Assembly (NCBI RefSeq): GCF_030010625.1
Contig: NZ_JASCXN010000001.1
Location: 62,001-126,000, forward strand
Direction of reading: 5' to 3'
Length of the DNA: 64,000 nt
From: Streptomyces sp. CC208A
GTDB taxonomy: Bacteria > Actinomycetota > Actinomycetes > Streptomycetales > Streptomycetaceae
A model generated the notes under the pieces. The model saw nothing but the letters and a program-made list of their open reading frames with translations. It was not told the DNA's origin and did no database searches. The translations under genes were made by a program, and so were the position numbers. This document shows, one piece after another, positions 33,026 to 41,853 of this stretch. Numbering within the stretch: the first letter of the stretch is position 1; every line of letters starts with the position of its first letter.

Positions 33026-33385
33026 GGCGCCGAAACCGGCGGCCCGTACGTACTCGGGCTTCGGGTCGAGCGCGGCGGCCAGCCGGAAGTGGCGGGTGGC
33101 CCGCGCTTCCTGTCCTGAGCGCTGGAGGGTGCGGGCGAGGGCGAAGTGGGCGAAGGCGTTGTCCGGCTCGCGCTCCAGGACGAGCTCGAACTCCAGCTGT
33201 GCGGGGCGCAGCTGGGCGGCGGCGAAGAAGGCCCGGGCCCGCAGGAGGCGGGCCGCCGTGTTCTCCGGGTGCTCGGCGATGACCGAGTCCAGCAGCTTCA
33301 CGGCGCCACGCGGATCCCGTGCGGCGAGCAGCTGCTCGGCGGCACGGAAGTCGATGACGTGCGTCTCCGGATTTCTCTCGGCCAT
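33017..33385 (-). CDS. tetratricopeptide-repeat protein
   Basis: 122 residues made of TPR-like helices: VIDFRAAEQLLAARDPRGAVKLLDSVIAEHPENTAARLLRARAFFAAAQLRPAQLEFELVLEREPDNAFAHFALARTLQRSGQEARATRHFRLAAALDPKPEY, about three repeats. TPRs bind partner proteins; the partner here is unknown. The ATG at 33385 lies nine bases after GGAAGG; a further in-frame ATG three codons upstream is possible but worse spaced. The gene follows coaE on the same strand after about 57 bases. Confidence 0.9.
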   Translation of the reverse strand: MAERNPETHVIDFRAAEQLLAARDPRGAVKLLDSVIAEHPENTAARLLRARAFFAAAQLRPAQLEFELVLEREPDNAFAHFALARTLQRSGQEARATRHFRLAAALDPKPEYVRAAGFGAED

Positions 33386-33442
33386 GCACTGCATCCTTCC
33401 CACGATCCGGGTTCCGAACACCGTCCCGGGACCTCCGGGTGC

Positions 33443-34048
33443 CTAGGCGGTCTTGGCCGCCCGGCGCTCCAGCTCTTCCCACACCTTCCGCACCTGCGGT
33501 TCCAGCGCGTCCAGCGGGCCGTCGTTGTCGATCACGAGGTCCGCGATCTCCAGCCGGGCCTCGCGCGTGGCCTGGGCCGCCATCCGGGCCATCGCCTCCT
33601 CCTCGGCCATGCCCCGGAGCCGTACCAGCCGGTCGAGGCGGGTCTCGGTGGAGGCGTCGACGACGACCACGAGGTCGTAGAGGGGGGCGAGGCCGTTCTC
33701 GGTGAGGAGGGGTACGTCGTGGATGACCACGTCCCGGGGGCCCGCCATGCTCTCCAGCTCGGCCGACCGGGCCCCGACGAGCGGGTGCACGATCGCGTTG
33801 AGCGTGGCCAGCCGCTCGGGGTCGGCGAAGACGAGGGAGCCGAGCTTGGGCCGGTCCAGGGTGCCGTCCGCGGAGAGCACGTCCTCCCCGAAGGCGGCCA
33901 CGACCGCCGCGAGTCCCGGTGTGCCGGGTTCGACGACCTCGCGGGCGATCCGATCCGCGTCGATCAGCACGGCCCCGTACGAGACGAGCAGCCGCGACAC
34001 CTCACTCTTGCCGGCGCCGATACCGCCGGTCAGGCCCACCTTCAGCAT
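33443..34048 (-). CDS. coaE: dephospho-CoA kinase
   Basis: 201 residues, the usual size. CoaE phosphorylates the ribose 3'-OH of dephospho-CoA, the last step in coenzyme A synthesis. P-loop [14 protein letters not shown] at residues about 8-21, the substrate motif [11 protein letters not shown], and the lid and base-binding region [35 protein letters not shown] are all present. The ATG at 34048 yields [15 protein letters not shown], the family start; the frame is open further upstream without similarity. It lies 31 bases downstream of the PAC2 gene and upstream of the TPR gene, so the three may form one transcript. Confidence 0.97.
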   Translation of the reverse strand: MLKVGLTGGIGAGKSEVSRLLVSYGAVLIDADRIAREVVEPGTPGLAAVVAAFGEDVLSADGTLDRPKLGSLVFADPERLATLNAIVHPLVGARSAELESMAGPRDVVIHDVPLLTENGLAPLYDLVVVVDASTETRLDRLVRLRGMAEEEAMARMAAQATREARLEIADLVIDNDGPLDALEPQVRKVWEELERRAAKTA

Positions 34049-34079
34049 GGGCGGCAGCTTAGGCCCTGGCCCCGCGGGG

Positions 34080-35018
34080 CTAGGCGTCGCCCTCCCGTTC
34101 GGCGAGGAAACGTTCGAACTCGCGGCCCAGTTCGTCGGCCGAGGGCAGGTCGACGGGCTCGGCGACCAGGCTGCCGCGGGTCTCCGCGCCGGCCATCGCG
34201 TCGTACTGGTGCTCAAGGCCCTGGACGAGGGTGACCAGCTCCTCGTCGCCCTCACCGATCTGGCGGTCGATCTCGGTCTGGGTGCGGCGGGCCTGGGTGC
34301 GCAGCGCGTGGGCGACGCCGGGGAGGACGAGGCCGGTGGCGGCGGTGACGGCCTCCAGGACGGTGAGCGCCGCGTCCGGGTAGGGGGAGCGGGCCACGTA
34401 GTGCGGCACGTGGGCGGCGACGCCGAGGGTGTCGAAGCCGGCCTCGCTGAGCCGGAACTCGATCAGGGACTCGGCGCTGCCGGGCACCTGGGCCTCGTCG
34501 AAGGGGCTGCGGTGGCCGGGCATGAGGTCGGTGCGGCTGCCGTGCGGAGTGAGCCCGACGGGCCGGGTGTGCGGCACGCCCATGGGGATGCCGTGGAAGT
34601 TGACCGCGAGCCGTACGCCGAGCCGTTCGACGATCTGGGCGACGGCGGCGGCGAACCGCTCCCACTCGACGTCCGGCTCGGGGCCGGAGAGGACGAGGAA
34701 GGGGGCACCGGTGGCGTCCTGGACGAGGCGGACCTCGATGGCCGGGGTCTCGTACCCGGTCCAGCGGTCGCGTCGGAAGGTCAGCAGGGGACGGCGGGCG
34801 CGGTAGTCCACCAGCCGGTCGTGGTCGAAGCGGGCGACCACCTGGTTGGGCAGGGTGTCGAGGACCTGGTCGACGATCTGTTCGCCGGTCTCCCCCGCGT
34901 CGATGTAGCCGTCGAAGTGGTACAGCATGACCAGTCCGGCCGACTCCTGTGCCAGGGCCAGGTCGACCACGGCCAGGCCCTTGGCGTCCCACTCGTACAA
35001 ATCCTGGGGATCAAGCAC
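34080..35018 (-). CDS. PAC2-family protein (proteasome-assembly-chaperone-like)
   Basis: 312 residues. The fold is that of PAC2/DUF75: [54 protein letters not shown] at the start, [49 protein letters not shown] in the middle and a helical C-terminus ending [18 protein letters not shown]. Eukaryotic homologues help assemble the proteasome, and actinobacteria have a 20S proteasome, but a direct role is unproven. The GTG at 35018 follows GAGGAGGAGCGG; the frame stays open upstream into the rpsA terminator and is unlikely to be translated there. Confidence 0.92.
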   Translation of the reverse strand: MLDPQDLYEWDAKGLAVVDLALAQESAGLVMLYHFDGYIDAGETGEQIVDQVLDTLPNQVVARFDHDRLVDYRARRPLLTFRRDRWTGYETPAIEVRLVQDATGAPFLVLSGPEPDVEWERFAAAVAQIVERLGVRLAVNFHGIPMGVPHTRPVGLTPHGSRTDLMPGHRSPFDEAQVPGSAESLIEFRLSEAGFDTLGVAAHVPHYVARSPYPDAALTVLEAVTAATGLVLPGVAHALRTQARRTQTEIDRQIGEGDEELVTLVQGLEHQYDAMAGAETRGSLVAEPVDLPSADELGREFERFLAEREGDA

Positions 35019-35121
35019 GGTTACCGCTCCTCCTCGCGTCCTTGGGAAGAACGCCTCAGGACGCAAGGTCATTCCCGGCGGAGCCGTTTCGGCAGCGGGC
35101 TTCGCCGGGTGCCGGAACGCG

Positions 35122-35159
35122 ACCGGGGCCCGCTCCCCCGGGAGGGAGCGGGCCCCGGT
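35122..35159 (-). terminator. rpsA terminator hairpin
   Basis: A perfect 16-bp stem, ACCGGGGCCCGCTCCC (35122-35137) with 35144-35159, and a 6-base loop, starting 37 bases after the rpsA stop. No T-run. Confidence 0.8.
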
Positions 35160-35196
35160 TGTGCTAGCGGCTAGCGCTGCTCAGCGGAGAGCCTGT

Positions 35197-36690
35197 TCAG
35201 CTCTGGCCGCCGGCCAGCTTCTCGCGCAGGGCGGCGAGGGCCTCGTCCGACGCCAGGGCGCCGGCGTTGTCGTCCGACTCCGAGGAGTAGGAGCCACCGG
35301 TCGGCGCGGCGGCCGGAGCAGCGGAGCCACCCTCGGCAGCGGCGGCCTCGTCGGCCTCGCGGGACTTGATGACCTGGGCCTGGTGCTGCTCGAAGCGCGC
35401 CTGCGCCTCGGCGTACTGGGCCTCCCACGCCTCGCGCTGGGCCTCGTAGCCCGGCAGCCAGTCGTTGGTCTCGGGGTCGAAGCCCTCGGGGTAGATGTAG
35501 TTGCCCTGGTCGTCGTAGGACGCGGCCATGCCGTACAGGGTCGGGTCGAACTCGACCGACGCCGGGTCGGCACCGAAGGACTCGTTGGCCTGCTTCAGGG
35601 ACAGCGAGATCCGGCGACGCTCGAGGTCGATGTCGATGACCTTGACGAAGATCTCGTCGTTGACCTGGACGACCTGCTCCGGGATCTCCACGTGGCGCTC
35701 GGCCAGCTCGGAGATGTGGACCAGACCCTCGATGCCCTCGTCGACGCGGACGAACGCACCGAACGGAACCAGCTTGGTGACCTTGCCGGGGACGACCTGG
35801 CCGATCTGGTGGGTGCGGGCGAACTGCTGCCACGGGTCCTCCTGCGTCGCCTTCAGCGACAGGGAGACACGCTCGCGGTCCATGTCCACGTCGAGAACCT
35901 CGACGGTGACCTCCTGGCCGACCTCGACAACCTCGGACGGGTGGTCGATGTGCTTCCAGGACAGCTCGGAGACGTGGACGAGACCGTCGACGCCACCCAG
36001 GTCCACGAAGGCACCGAAGTTGACGATCGAGGACACGACGCCGGAGCGGACCTGACCCTTCTGGAGGGTCGTGAGGAAGGTCTGGCGGACCTCGGACTGG
36101 GTCTGCTCCAGCCAGGCGCGGCGGGACAGGACCACGTTGTTGCGGTTCTTGTCCAGCTCGATGATCTTCGCCTCGAGCTCCTTGCCCACGTAGGGCTGGA
36201 GGTCGCGGACACGACGCATCTCGACCAGGGAGGCCGGGAGGAAGCCGCGGAGGCCGATGTCGAGGATGAGACCACCCTTGACGACCTCGATGACGGTACC
36301 GGTGACGATGCCGTCCTCTTCCTTGATCTTCTCGATGGTGCCCCAGGCACGCTCGTACTGGGCGCGCTTCTTCGAGAGGATCAGGCGGCCTTCCTTGTCC
36401 TCCTTCTGGAGAACCAGGGCCTCGATCTCGTCGCCGACCTTGACGACCTCGTTCGGGTCGACGTCGTGCTTGATCGAGAGCTCGCGGCTCGGGATGACAC
36501 CTTCGGTCTTGTAACCGATGTCGAGCAGGACCTCGTCCCGGTCGACCTTCACGATGACGCCGTCGACGATGTCGCCGTCGTTGAAGTACTTGATCGTCTC
36601 GTCGATCGCGGCGAGGAAGGCTTCCTCGTTACCGATGTCGTTGACCGCAACCTGCGGGGTGGTGGCGGTGGTCTCGGTGCTGCTCGTCAT
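35197..36690 (-). CDS. rpsA: 30S ribosomal protein S1
   Basis: 497 residues, the shorter four-domain actinobacterial S1. Four S1 RNA-binding repeats are visible: GDIVDGVIVKVDRDEVLLDIGYKTEGVIP, GIVTGTVIEVVKGGLILDIGLRGFLPASL, VRSGVVSSIVNFGAFVDLGGVDGLVHVSELSWKH and GQVVPGKVTKLVPFGAFVRVDEGIEGLVHISELAERH. An acidic and Ala/Pro-rich tail (TEE-type in other species, here GGSAAPAAAPTGGSYSSESDDNAGAL) follows. S1 melts mRNA structure at initiation; in this genus many mRNAs are leaderless and may need it less. ATG at 36690 gives MTSSTETTATTPQVAVNDIG. A strong promoter lies about 200 bases upstream. Confidence 0.97.
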   Translation of the reverse strand: MTSSTETTATTPQVAVNDIGNEEAFLAAIDETIKYFNDGDIVDGVIVKVDRDEVLLDIGYKTEGVIPSRELSIKHDVDPNEVVKVGDEIEALVLQKEDKEGRLILSKKRAQYERAWGTIEKIKEEDGIVTGTVIEVVKGGLILDIGLRGFLPASLVEMRRVRDLQPYVGKELEAKIIELDKNRNNVVLSRRAWLEQTQSEVRQTFLTTLQKGQVRSGVVSSIVNFGAFVDLGGVDGLVHVSELSWKHIDHPSEVVEVGQEVTVEVLDVDMDRERVSLSLKATQEDPWQQFARTHQIGQVVPGKVTKLVPFGAFVRVDEGIEGLVHISELAERHVEIPEQVVQVNDEIFVKVIDIDLERRRISLSLKQANESFGADPASVEFDPTLYGMAASYDDQGNYIYPEGFDPETNDWLPGYEAQREAWEAQYAEAQARFEQHQAQVIKSREADEAAAAEGGSAAPAAAPTGGSYSSESDDNAGALASDEALAALREKLAGGQS

Positions 36691-37040
36691 GTGGGAAAGG
36701 GCTCCGGTACGGACATTGAAGTCGTAGGTACTGCTACGCCGAGAGCCCGTATCGCAGCTGAAGAAGCCGGACAGCCAAGGAAGCACCTCTCCCGACGAAC
36801 GGGGAGCGCCTCGAAAACCGAGGGGACATACAACAGATGCGAGCGCGGCCTGCTCCGTCTGAGGCGCGCAGGCCCGCAGCGCAACCTTTAGCATACGGGG
36901 GCGGCCGGACAGGGTCAATGCGCGAAGCGCGCAGCCGGGACAGATCCACGCACACCCGGCACCGTTCATGTCCGCCCGCACGCCATCGGCGGGTCTCCGC
37001 CGTTCCGCGGCACTGACCGCAAACTACATCGACGGACGAG
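36691..37040. other. divergent intergenic region with the rpsA leader
   Basis: 350 bases between rpsA and the methyltransferase gene, no gene found. From the promoter at 36890-36918 the rpsA transcript would carry a leader of roughly 190 nucleotides; small inverted repeats such as CCTCGgttttCGAGG lie within it. Autoregulation through such leaders is known for S1 in other bacteria, but no specific element is recognised here. The methyltransferase promoter must be in the right part; nothing convincing is seen. Confidence 0.7.
36890..36918 (-). promoter_or_regulatory. strong housekeeping promoter of rpsA
   Basis: On the minus strand TTGACC (36913-36918), exactly 17 bases, then TATGCT (36890-36895). 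This is the best -35/-10 pair in the window, in keeping with the demand for ribosomal protein. Confidence 0.75.
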
Positions 37041-37880
37041 ATGAACCAAGAGTACGAGCAGGATGACCGCTTCGAGACGGACGGCGAAGAGGCGGAGGCG
37101 ACCCGGCGTGACGCGGGCGACGCGGAGAGCAGCCGGGCCAGCCGGGGCTGGTGGGACCGGAACGCGGACGAGTACCAGCTGGAGCACGGCACCTTCCTCG
37201 GCGACGACCGTTTCGTGTGGGGTCCGGAGGGCCTGGACGAGGCCGAGGCGGGGCTGCTGGGGCCGGCGGAGGGGCTGAAGGGGCTCGACGTCCTGGAGAT
37301 CGGCGCGGGTGCGGCGCAGTGCTCGCGCTGGCTGGCGGCGCAGGGGGCCCGGCCGGTGGCGCTCGACCTGTCGCACCGGCAGCTCCAGCACGCGCTGCGG
37401 ATCGGCGGGGAGGTACCGCTGGTGGAGGCGGACGCGGGGGCGCTGCCGTTCCGCGACGGCTCCTTCGACCTGGCGTGCTCGGCGTACGGGGCGGTGCCGT
37501 TCGTGGCCGATCCGGTGCGGGTCTTCCGCGAGGTGCGCCGGGTGCTGCGGCCGGGCGGCCGCTGGGTCTTCTCGGTGACGCACCCGATCCGCTGGGCCTT
37601 CCCCGACGAGCCGGGGCCGGAGGGCCTGTCGGTCGCGGCCTCCTACTTCGACCGCACGCCCTATGTCGAGCAGGACGGGTCGGGGCGGGCGGTGTACGTG
37701 GAGCACCACCGGACGCTCGGCGACCGGGTGCGGGACGTGGTGGCCGGCGGCTTCCGGCTGGTGGACCTGGTCGAGCCCGAGTGGCCGGAGTGGAACAGCC
37801 AGGAGTGGGGCGGCTGGTCGCCGCTGCGCGGGAATCTGATCCCCGGCACGGCGATCTTCGTGTGCGAGCGCGAGGACTGA
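37041..37880 (+). CDS. class I SAM-dependent methyltransferase
   Basis: 279 residues. The Rossmann motifs are present: GLDVLEIGAGAAQCSRWLAAQG (motif I, near 85-105), ARPVALDLSHRQLQHAL (motif II), PLVEADAGALPFRDGSFDLACSAYGAVPFVADPVRVFREVRRVLRPGGRWVFSVTHP (post-II/III). The N-terminal 30 residues are acidic and charged (NQEYEQDDRFETDGEEAEATRRDA). It resembles UbiE/methyltransf_11 enzymes; the acceptor is unknown. ATG at 37041. A strong terminator follows it, so it is a single-gene unit divergent from rpsA. Confidence 0.92.
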   Translation: MNQEYEQDDRFETDGEEAEATRRDAGDAESSRASRGWWDRNADEYQLEHGTFLGDDRFVWGPEGLDEAEAGLLGPAEGLKGLDVLEIGAGAAQCSRWLAAQGARPVALDLSHRQLQHALRIGGEVPLVEADAGALPFRDGSFDLACSAYGAVPFVADPVRVFREVRRVLRPGGRWVFSVTHPIRWAFPDEPGPEGLSVAASYFDRTPYVEQDGSGRAVYVEHHRTLGDRVRDVVAGGFRLVDLVEPEWPEWNSQEWGGWSPLRGNLIPGTAIFVCERED

Positions 37881-37915
37881 GCCACCCCGAATACTCCTAC
37901 TAGAACTACTTATGG

Positions 37916-37950
37916 GCGGGCCTGTGGATAACCAGGCCCGCTCTTTTTCT
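37916..37950 (+). terminator. rho-independent terminator after the methyltransferase gene
   Basis: GCGGGCCTG (37916-37924), 8-base loop, CAGGCCCGC (37933-37941), then TCTTTTTCT. A rare example here with a proper U-tract. It also argues against starting hrpB at the ATG at 37912. Confidence 0.9.
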
Positions 37951-37971
37951 CTCGCGTACGAGACTGAGTGC

Positions 37972-40560
37972 GTGATCCGAAACGACGTACTCGACCTGCT
38001 TCCCGTCCGCCATGCCGTTCCCGAGCTGCTCGCCGCGCTCGACGGGCGCGGCACCGCGGTGCTGCACGCGCCGCCCGGCACCGGCAAGACCACGATGGTG
38101 CCGCTGGCGCTCGCGGGGCTCATAGGGGACGGGCCGGAGCGGCGGGTGCTGGTGGCCGAGCCGCGCCGGATGGCGGTGCGGGCGGCGGCCGGGCGGATGG
38201 CCTGGCTGCTGGGCGAGGAGGTCGGCGGGACGGTCGGCTTCGCGGTGCGCGGGGAGCGGCGGGCCGGTCCCGCGACCCGGGTGGAGGTGGTGACCACGGG
38301 CCTCCTCCTCCAGCGGCTCCAGCGGGATCCGGAGCTCGCGGGGGTGGACGTGGTGCTGCTCGACGAGTGTCACGAGCGGCATCTGGACGCCGACACGGCC
38401 CTCGCGTTCCTGGTGGACGTACGGGCCGCGCTGCGGCCGGAGCTGGGGGTCGTCGCGGCCTCGGCGACCAGTGACGCGGAGGCGTGGGCGCGGCTGCTGA
38501 CCGTCCAGGAGGGCGGCGGGCCCGCGCCGGTGGTGCGCGGCGAGGGCGAGGGGCACGGGTTCGCGGTGGTCCACGCGCCGCCGCCGGCGGGGATCCGGCC
38601 GGCGCACGGCACCTGGGTGGACCCGGCGCTGCTGCGGCACGTGGCGGCGACGGTGCGGCAGGCGCTGGCGCGGCACGAGGGCGACGTCCTCTGCTTCCTG
38701 CCGGGGACGGGGGAGATCGCGCGGACGGCGGGGCTGCTCGACGGGGTGGACGCCGAGGTGCTCCAGCTGCACGGGCGGGCTCCGGCGGCGGTGCAGGACG
38801 CGGTGCTGCGGGGCGCGGGGCCGGGCGGGCGGCGACGGGTGGTGCTGTCGACGTCGGTGGCGGAGTCGAGCCTCACGGTGCCGGGGGTGCGGGTCGTGGT
38901 GGACGCGGGACTCGCCCGGGAGCCGCGGATGGACCATGCGCGCGGCCTTGGATCGCTGGCGACGGTGCCGGTCTCGGCCGCGGCGGCGACCCAGCGGGCG
39001 GGGCGCTCGGGGCGCGAGGCGCCGGGCACGGTGTACCGGTGCTGGGCGGAGGCGGAGGAGAGCGGCCGGGCGCGGTTCCCGGCGCCGGAGATCCGGATCG
39101 CGGACCTGGCCGGGTTCGCGCTGCGGGCCGCCTGCTGGGGGGATCCGACGGCGGAGGGTCTGGCACTGCTCGACGCGCCGCCGGCCGGGGCGATGGCGGC
39201 GGCCCGTTCGGTGCTGACGGCGATCGGGGCGGTGGACGAGGCGGGGAAGGCCACCGAGCGGGGGGTGCGGATGGCCCGGCTCGGGGTGCACCCGCGGCTG
39301 GGGCGGGCGCTGCTCGACGGGGCGGCCGAGGTGGGGGCGCGGCGGGCCGCGGAGGTGGTGGCGCTGCTGGGCGAGGAGCCGCCCCGGGAGTACGGGGACG
39401 ATCTGGCGGTCGCCTGGCGCGAGGCCCGTCGGGGCGGGGACGGGTACGGGGCGCGCTGGAGGGCGGAGGTGCGGCGTCTGGAACGGGCGGTGGCGTCGGT
39501 GGCGGGTTTCCAGGGTGCTCCCGGGATCGGTGCCGAGGGCGGTTCTGCAGGTGTTTCCGTAGGTGGGTCCGGGGGCGGGGACGATCGAGTGGCGGGGGTG
39601 GTGACGGCGCTGGCGTTTCCGGAGCGGGTGGCGCGGGTGCGGGAGCAGGGCGGGCATCTGATGGTGTCGGGGAGCGGGGCGCGGCTCGCGGAGGGCTCGG
39701 GGCTGCGGTCGGCCCCGTGGCTCGCGGTGGCGGTGGCGGACCGGACGGCGCGGGACGCGACGGCCCGGGTGCGGCTGGCGGCGGTGGTGGACGAGGAGGT
39801 GGCGCGGCGGGCCGCGGGACATCTGTTCCGTTCGGGCGAGGAGGTGCGCTGGGAGGACGGCGATGTGGTGGCGCGTTCCGTGGAGTGGCTGGGGGCGGTG
39901 GAGCTGACGGTCCGTCCGCTGGGGGCGGCGGCCGATCCGGTGCTGGTGCGGGAGGCGCTGCTCGACGGGCTCCGGCGGGAGGGTACGGGGCTGCTGCGGT
40001 GGGGGCGGGAGGCCGTGGAGCTGCGGGAGCGGCTGGCGTTCCTGCACGGGGCGGTCGGCGGGGCGTGGCCGGACATGGCGGAGGAGGCGCTGGTGGAGCG
40101 GGCCGAGGAGTGGCTGGAGCCCGAGCTGTCCCGGGCGAGGCGGCGGGCGGATCTGGGGCGGATCGACGCCGGGGAGGCGCTGCGGCGGCTGTTGCCGTGG
40201 GCCTCGGGCGAGGCGGGGCGGCTCGACGAGCTGGCGCCGGAACGGATCGAGGTGCCGAGCGGGTCGCGGATCCGGGTGGCGTACGGGGAGGGGCGGCCGG
40301 TGCTGGCGGTGAAGCTCCAGGAGATGTTCGGGCTGGCCGAGACGCCGAGGGTGGCGGGGGTGCCGGTCCTGGTGCACCTGCTCTCCCCCGCCGGGCGGCC
40401 GGCGGCCGTGACCGCCGATCTGGCCTCGTTCTGGCGGGACGGATACCGGGTGGTGCGGGCGGAGCTGCGGGGGCGGTACCCGAAGCATCCGTGGCCGGAG
40501 GACCCCTCGTCGGCGGAGCCGACGCGGCACACGAGCGCGCGGCTCAGACGGGAGGGGTGA
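37972..40560 (+). CDS. hrpB: ATP-dependent helicase HrpB (DEAH-box)
   Basis: 862 residues from the GTG at 37972. Motif I APPGTGKTTMVPLAL lies near residue 34; AEPRRMAVRAAAGRMA (Ia), LLDECHERHLDADTALAF (motif II, DECH), VAASATS (III), LSTSVAESSLTVPGVRVVVDAGLAREPR (V) and QRAGRSGREAPGTVYRCW (VI) follow, then the helicase-associated and HrpB C-terminal domains (RIRVAYGEGRPVLAVKLQEMFGLAETPRVAGVPVLVHLLSPAGRPAAVTADLASFWRDGYRVVRAELRGRYPKHPWPEDP). RNA targets in this genus are unknown. The upstream ATG at 37912 lies inside a terminator stem and is rejected. Its 3' end overlaps the convergent DUF3068 gene by 17 bases. Confidence 0.96.
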   Translation: MIRNDVLDLLPVRHAVPELLAALDGRGTAVLHAPPGTGKTTMVPLALAGLIGDGPERRVLVAEPRRMAVRAAAGRMAWLLGEEVGGTVGFAVRGERRAGPATRVEVVTTGLLLQRLQRDPELAGVDVVLLDECHERHLDADTALAFLVDVRAALRPELGVVAASATSDAEAWARLLTVQEGGGPAPVVRGEGEGHGFAVVHAPPPAGIRPAHGTWVDPALLRHVAATVRQALARHEGDVLCFLPGTGEIARTAGLLDGVDAEVLQLHGRAPAAVQDAVLRGAGPGGRRRVVLSTSVAESSLTVPGVRVVVDAGLAREPRMDHARGLGSLATVPVSAAAATQRAGRSGREAPGTVYRCWAEAEESGRARFPAPEIRIADLAGFALRAACWGDPTAEGLALLDAPPAGAMAAARSVLTAIGAVDEAGKATERGVRMARLGVHPRLGRALLDGAAEVGARRAAEVVALLGEEPPREYGDDLAVAWREARRGGDGYGARWRAEVRRLERAVASVAGFQGAPGIGAEGGSAGVSVGGSGGGDDRVAGVVTALAFPERVARVREQGGHLMVSGSGARLAEGSGLRSAPWLAVAVADRTARDATARVRLAAVVDEEVARRAAGHLFRSGEEVRWEDGDVVARSVEWLGAVELTVRPLGAAADPVLVREALLDGLRREGTGLLRWGREAVELRERLAFLHGAVGGAWPDMAEEALVERAEEWLEPELSRARRRADLGRIDAGEALRRLLPWASGEAGRLDELAPERIEVPSGSRIRVAYGEGRPVLAVKLQEMFGLAETPRVAGVPVLVHLLSPAGRPAAVTADLASFWRDGYRVVRAELRGRYPKHPWPEDPSSAEPTRHTSARLRREG

Positions 40561-41539
40561 CGGCCTCGGGGGCGGTCCTCGGTGCGGCCTCGGGGGTGGT
40601 GCGGCGGGAGCGGGACTCCAGCAGGAGCGCGAGGGCGAGCAGGAGGAGGGCGAGGACGGTGAAGGTCCAGGGGAGGTACGAGACGAGGAGGAGGACGGTG
40701 GTGCGGTTGGAGGAGACAAGATCGACGGTGTCGACGATGTAGTCCTCGCGCATCTTCACGTGGCCGGCGAAGACGGTGAGGGTGTCGGTGCCCATCAGGG
40801 CCTTGGCGCCGCGGAGTTCCTCCTTGTGGATCTCCTCGCCGTTGACGGGGGCCCCGGTGACGGGTTCGACCCAGAACATCCGCTTGGTGGTGTACCAGCG
40901 GGTGAGGCCGGTACTGGCGATGAGTTCGGGGGTGATGCCCTCGACCGGCATGATCTTGGGCATGGGCACCTGGGTCCAGGGGATGGTCTGCTCGTAGTAG
41001 TAGACCTCCAGGCCGCGGAAGGTGCGGGTGCCCGCGTAGTGGATGGGGGACGAGGTGCGGGTCTGGGCGTCGAAGTAGAGGTAGTCGCGCTTCTCGGTGA
41101 GGAAGGGCCATTTGAACTCGATGCCCTCGCGTCTGACCGGGTCGCCGTCGACCATCTCGCCGGGCGCGTTCACGGGTTCCTGGCTGTGGGCGTCGAAGAT
41201 GTACCGCTCGGGGATCTTGGACACCATCTGCCCGTCGGGCCCCATGACGTAGGAGAGGCCGTCCCAGACGACGACGTCGCGGTCGGTGTCGCGCTCGATC
41301 CGCTTCGACTCCTCCACGTTGCCCTTGAGGGTCTGGACGATCGTGATCTTCTCGACCTCGCGGGACTTGAGGGTGTTGTAGTCGAGGAGGGTCGCGGGGC
41401 GGGCCTCCAGGACCATCTCCTGGTACTGGTTCGGCGGGATCTTGGCCAGCCGGGGGAAGGCGTACCAGCGCAGGGTGGGGGCCATGGCGGCGAGGAAGAC
41501 CGCGCAGGAGAGGAGGACGAGGCTGGCTCGGCGGCGCAC
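40544..41539 (-). CDS. DUF3068 membrane-anchored extracytoplasmic protein
   Basis: 331 residues. There is one membrane helix at the N-terminus (LVLLSCAVFLAAMAPTL) and one near the C-terminus (VLLLVSYLPWTFTVLALLLLALALLLES) with a large domain between, so the domain is outside the cell and the basic ends inside. The middle has the DUF3068 (PorA-like) pattern: KIPPNQYQ, ATLLDYNTLKSREVEKITIVQTLKGN, RDVVVWDGLSYVMGPDG, IHYAGTRTFRGLEVYYYEQTIPW and TRWYTTKRMFWVEPVTGAPVN. Corynebacterial relatives were linked to cell-wall porins. Function here unknown. A 46-residue gene lies 9 bases upstream, in the same orientation. Confidence 0.92.
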   Translation of the reverse strand: MRRRASLVLLSCAVFLAAMAPTLRWYAFPRLAKIPPNQYQEMVLEARPATLLDYNTLKSREVEKITIVQTLKGNVEESKRIERDTDRDVVVWDGLSYVMGPDGQMVSKIPERYIFDAHSQEPVNAPGEMVDGDPVRREGIEFKWPFLTEKRDYLYFDAQTRTSSPIHYAGTRTFRGLEVYYYEQTIPWTQVPMPKIMPVEGITPELIASTGLTRWYTTKRMFWVEPVTGAPVNGEEIHKEELRGAKALMGTDTLTVFAGHVKMREDYIVDTVDLVSSNRTTVLLLVSYLPWTFTVLALLLLALALLLESRSRRTTPEAAPRTAPEAVTPPV

Positions 41540-41548
41540 GGGGGCTCC

Positions 41549-41689
41549 CTACTTCTTCGGGCCGGGGTCGGCGGTGAGCAGGGGTCTGGGCGAGGTCGGG
41601 CCGTCGGGCGGCAGATCGACCAGGGAGACGAGGAGGACGAAGAGCAGGACGGGTACGAGTCCGATGGCGGCGGCGACGAGGGCGCGCAT
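41549..41689 (-). CDS. SPW_0924-type small membrane protein (46 aa)
   Basis: 46 residues. One N-terminal membrane helix (LVAAAIGLVPVLLFVLLVSLV) is followed by DLPPDGPTSPRPLLTADPGPKK. The pattern MRALVAAAIGL, a helix, then TSPRPLLT fits the small SPW_0924 family common in Streptomyces. GGGAGG stands at good spacing before the ATG at 41689. It ends 9 bases before the DUF3068 gene start and so is probably cotranscribed with it. It is too short for default ORF calling and easily missed. Role unknown. Confidence 0.85.
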   Translation of the reverse strand: MRALVAAAIGLVPVLLFVLLVSLVDLPPDGPTSPRPLLTADPGPKK

Positions 41690-41853
41690 GTCGACCTCCC
41701 GGCAGGTGATCTGATGGGGCGTCAGGGCGGGGGCACCGTAGCAACGCGGCCGTGAGATGAGAACAGCCCGTGGCGGGACGGGAGGAAACGCGCGCCGCCC
41801 CCGGCGTCCCGGGAGGGGGCGGCGGGGGCGGCGCGGAGAAGGGGAGGTGCGGG

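Noticed and set aside
37912..37971. hrpB start at the upstream ATG (37912)
   Set aside because: That ATG lies in the stem of a rho-independent terminator; the GTG at 37972 begins the conserved N-terminus.
37906..41744. long minus-strand frames of 937 and 1124 residues opposite hrpB and DUF3068
   Set aside because: Both are Arg/Pro/Ser-rich shadows of hrpB and neighbours, with no recognisable domain.
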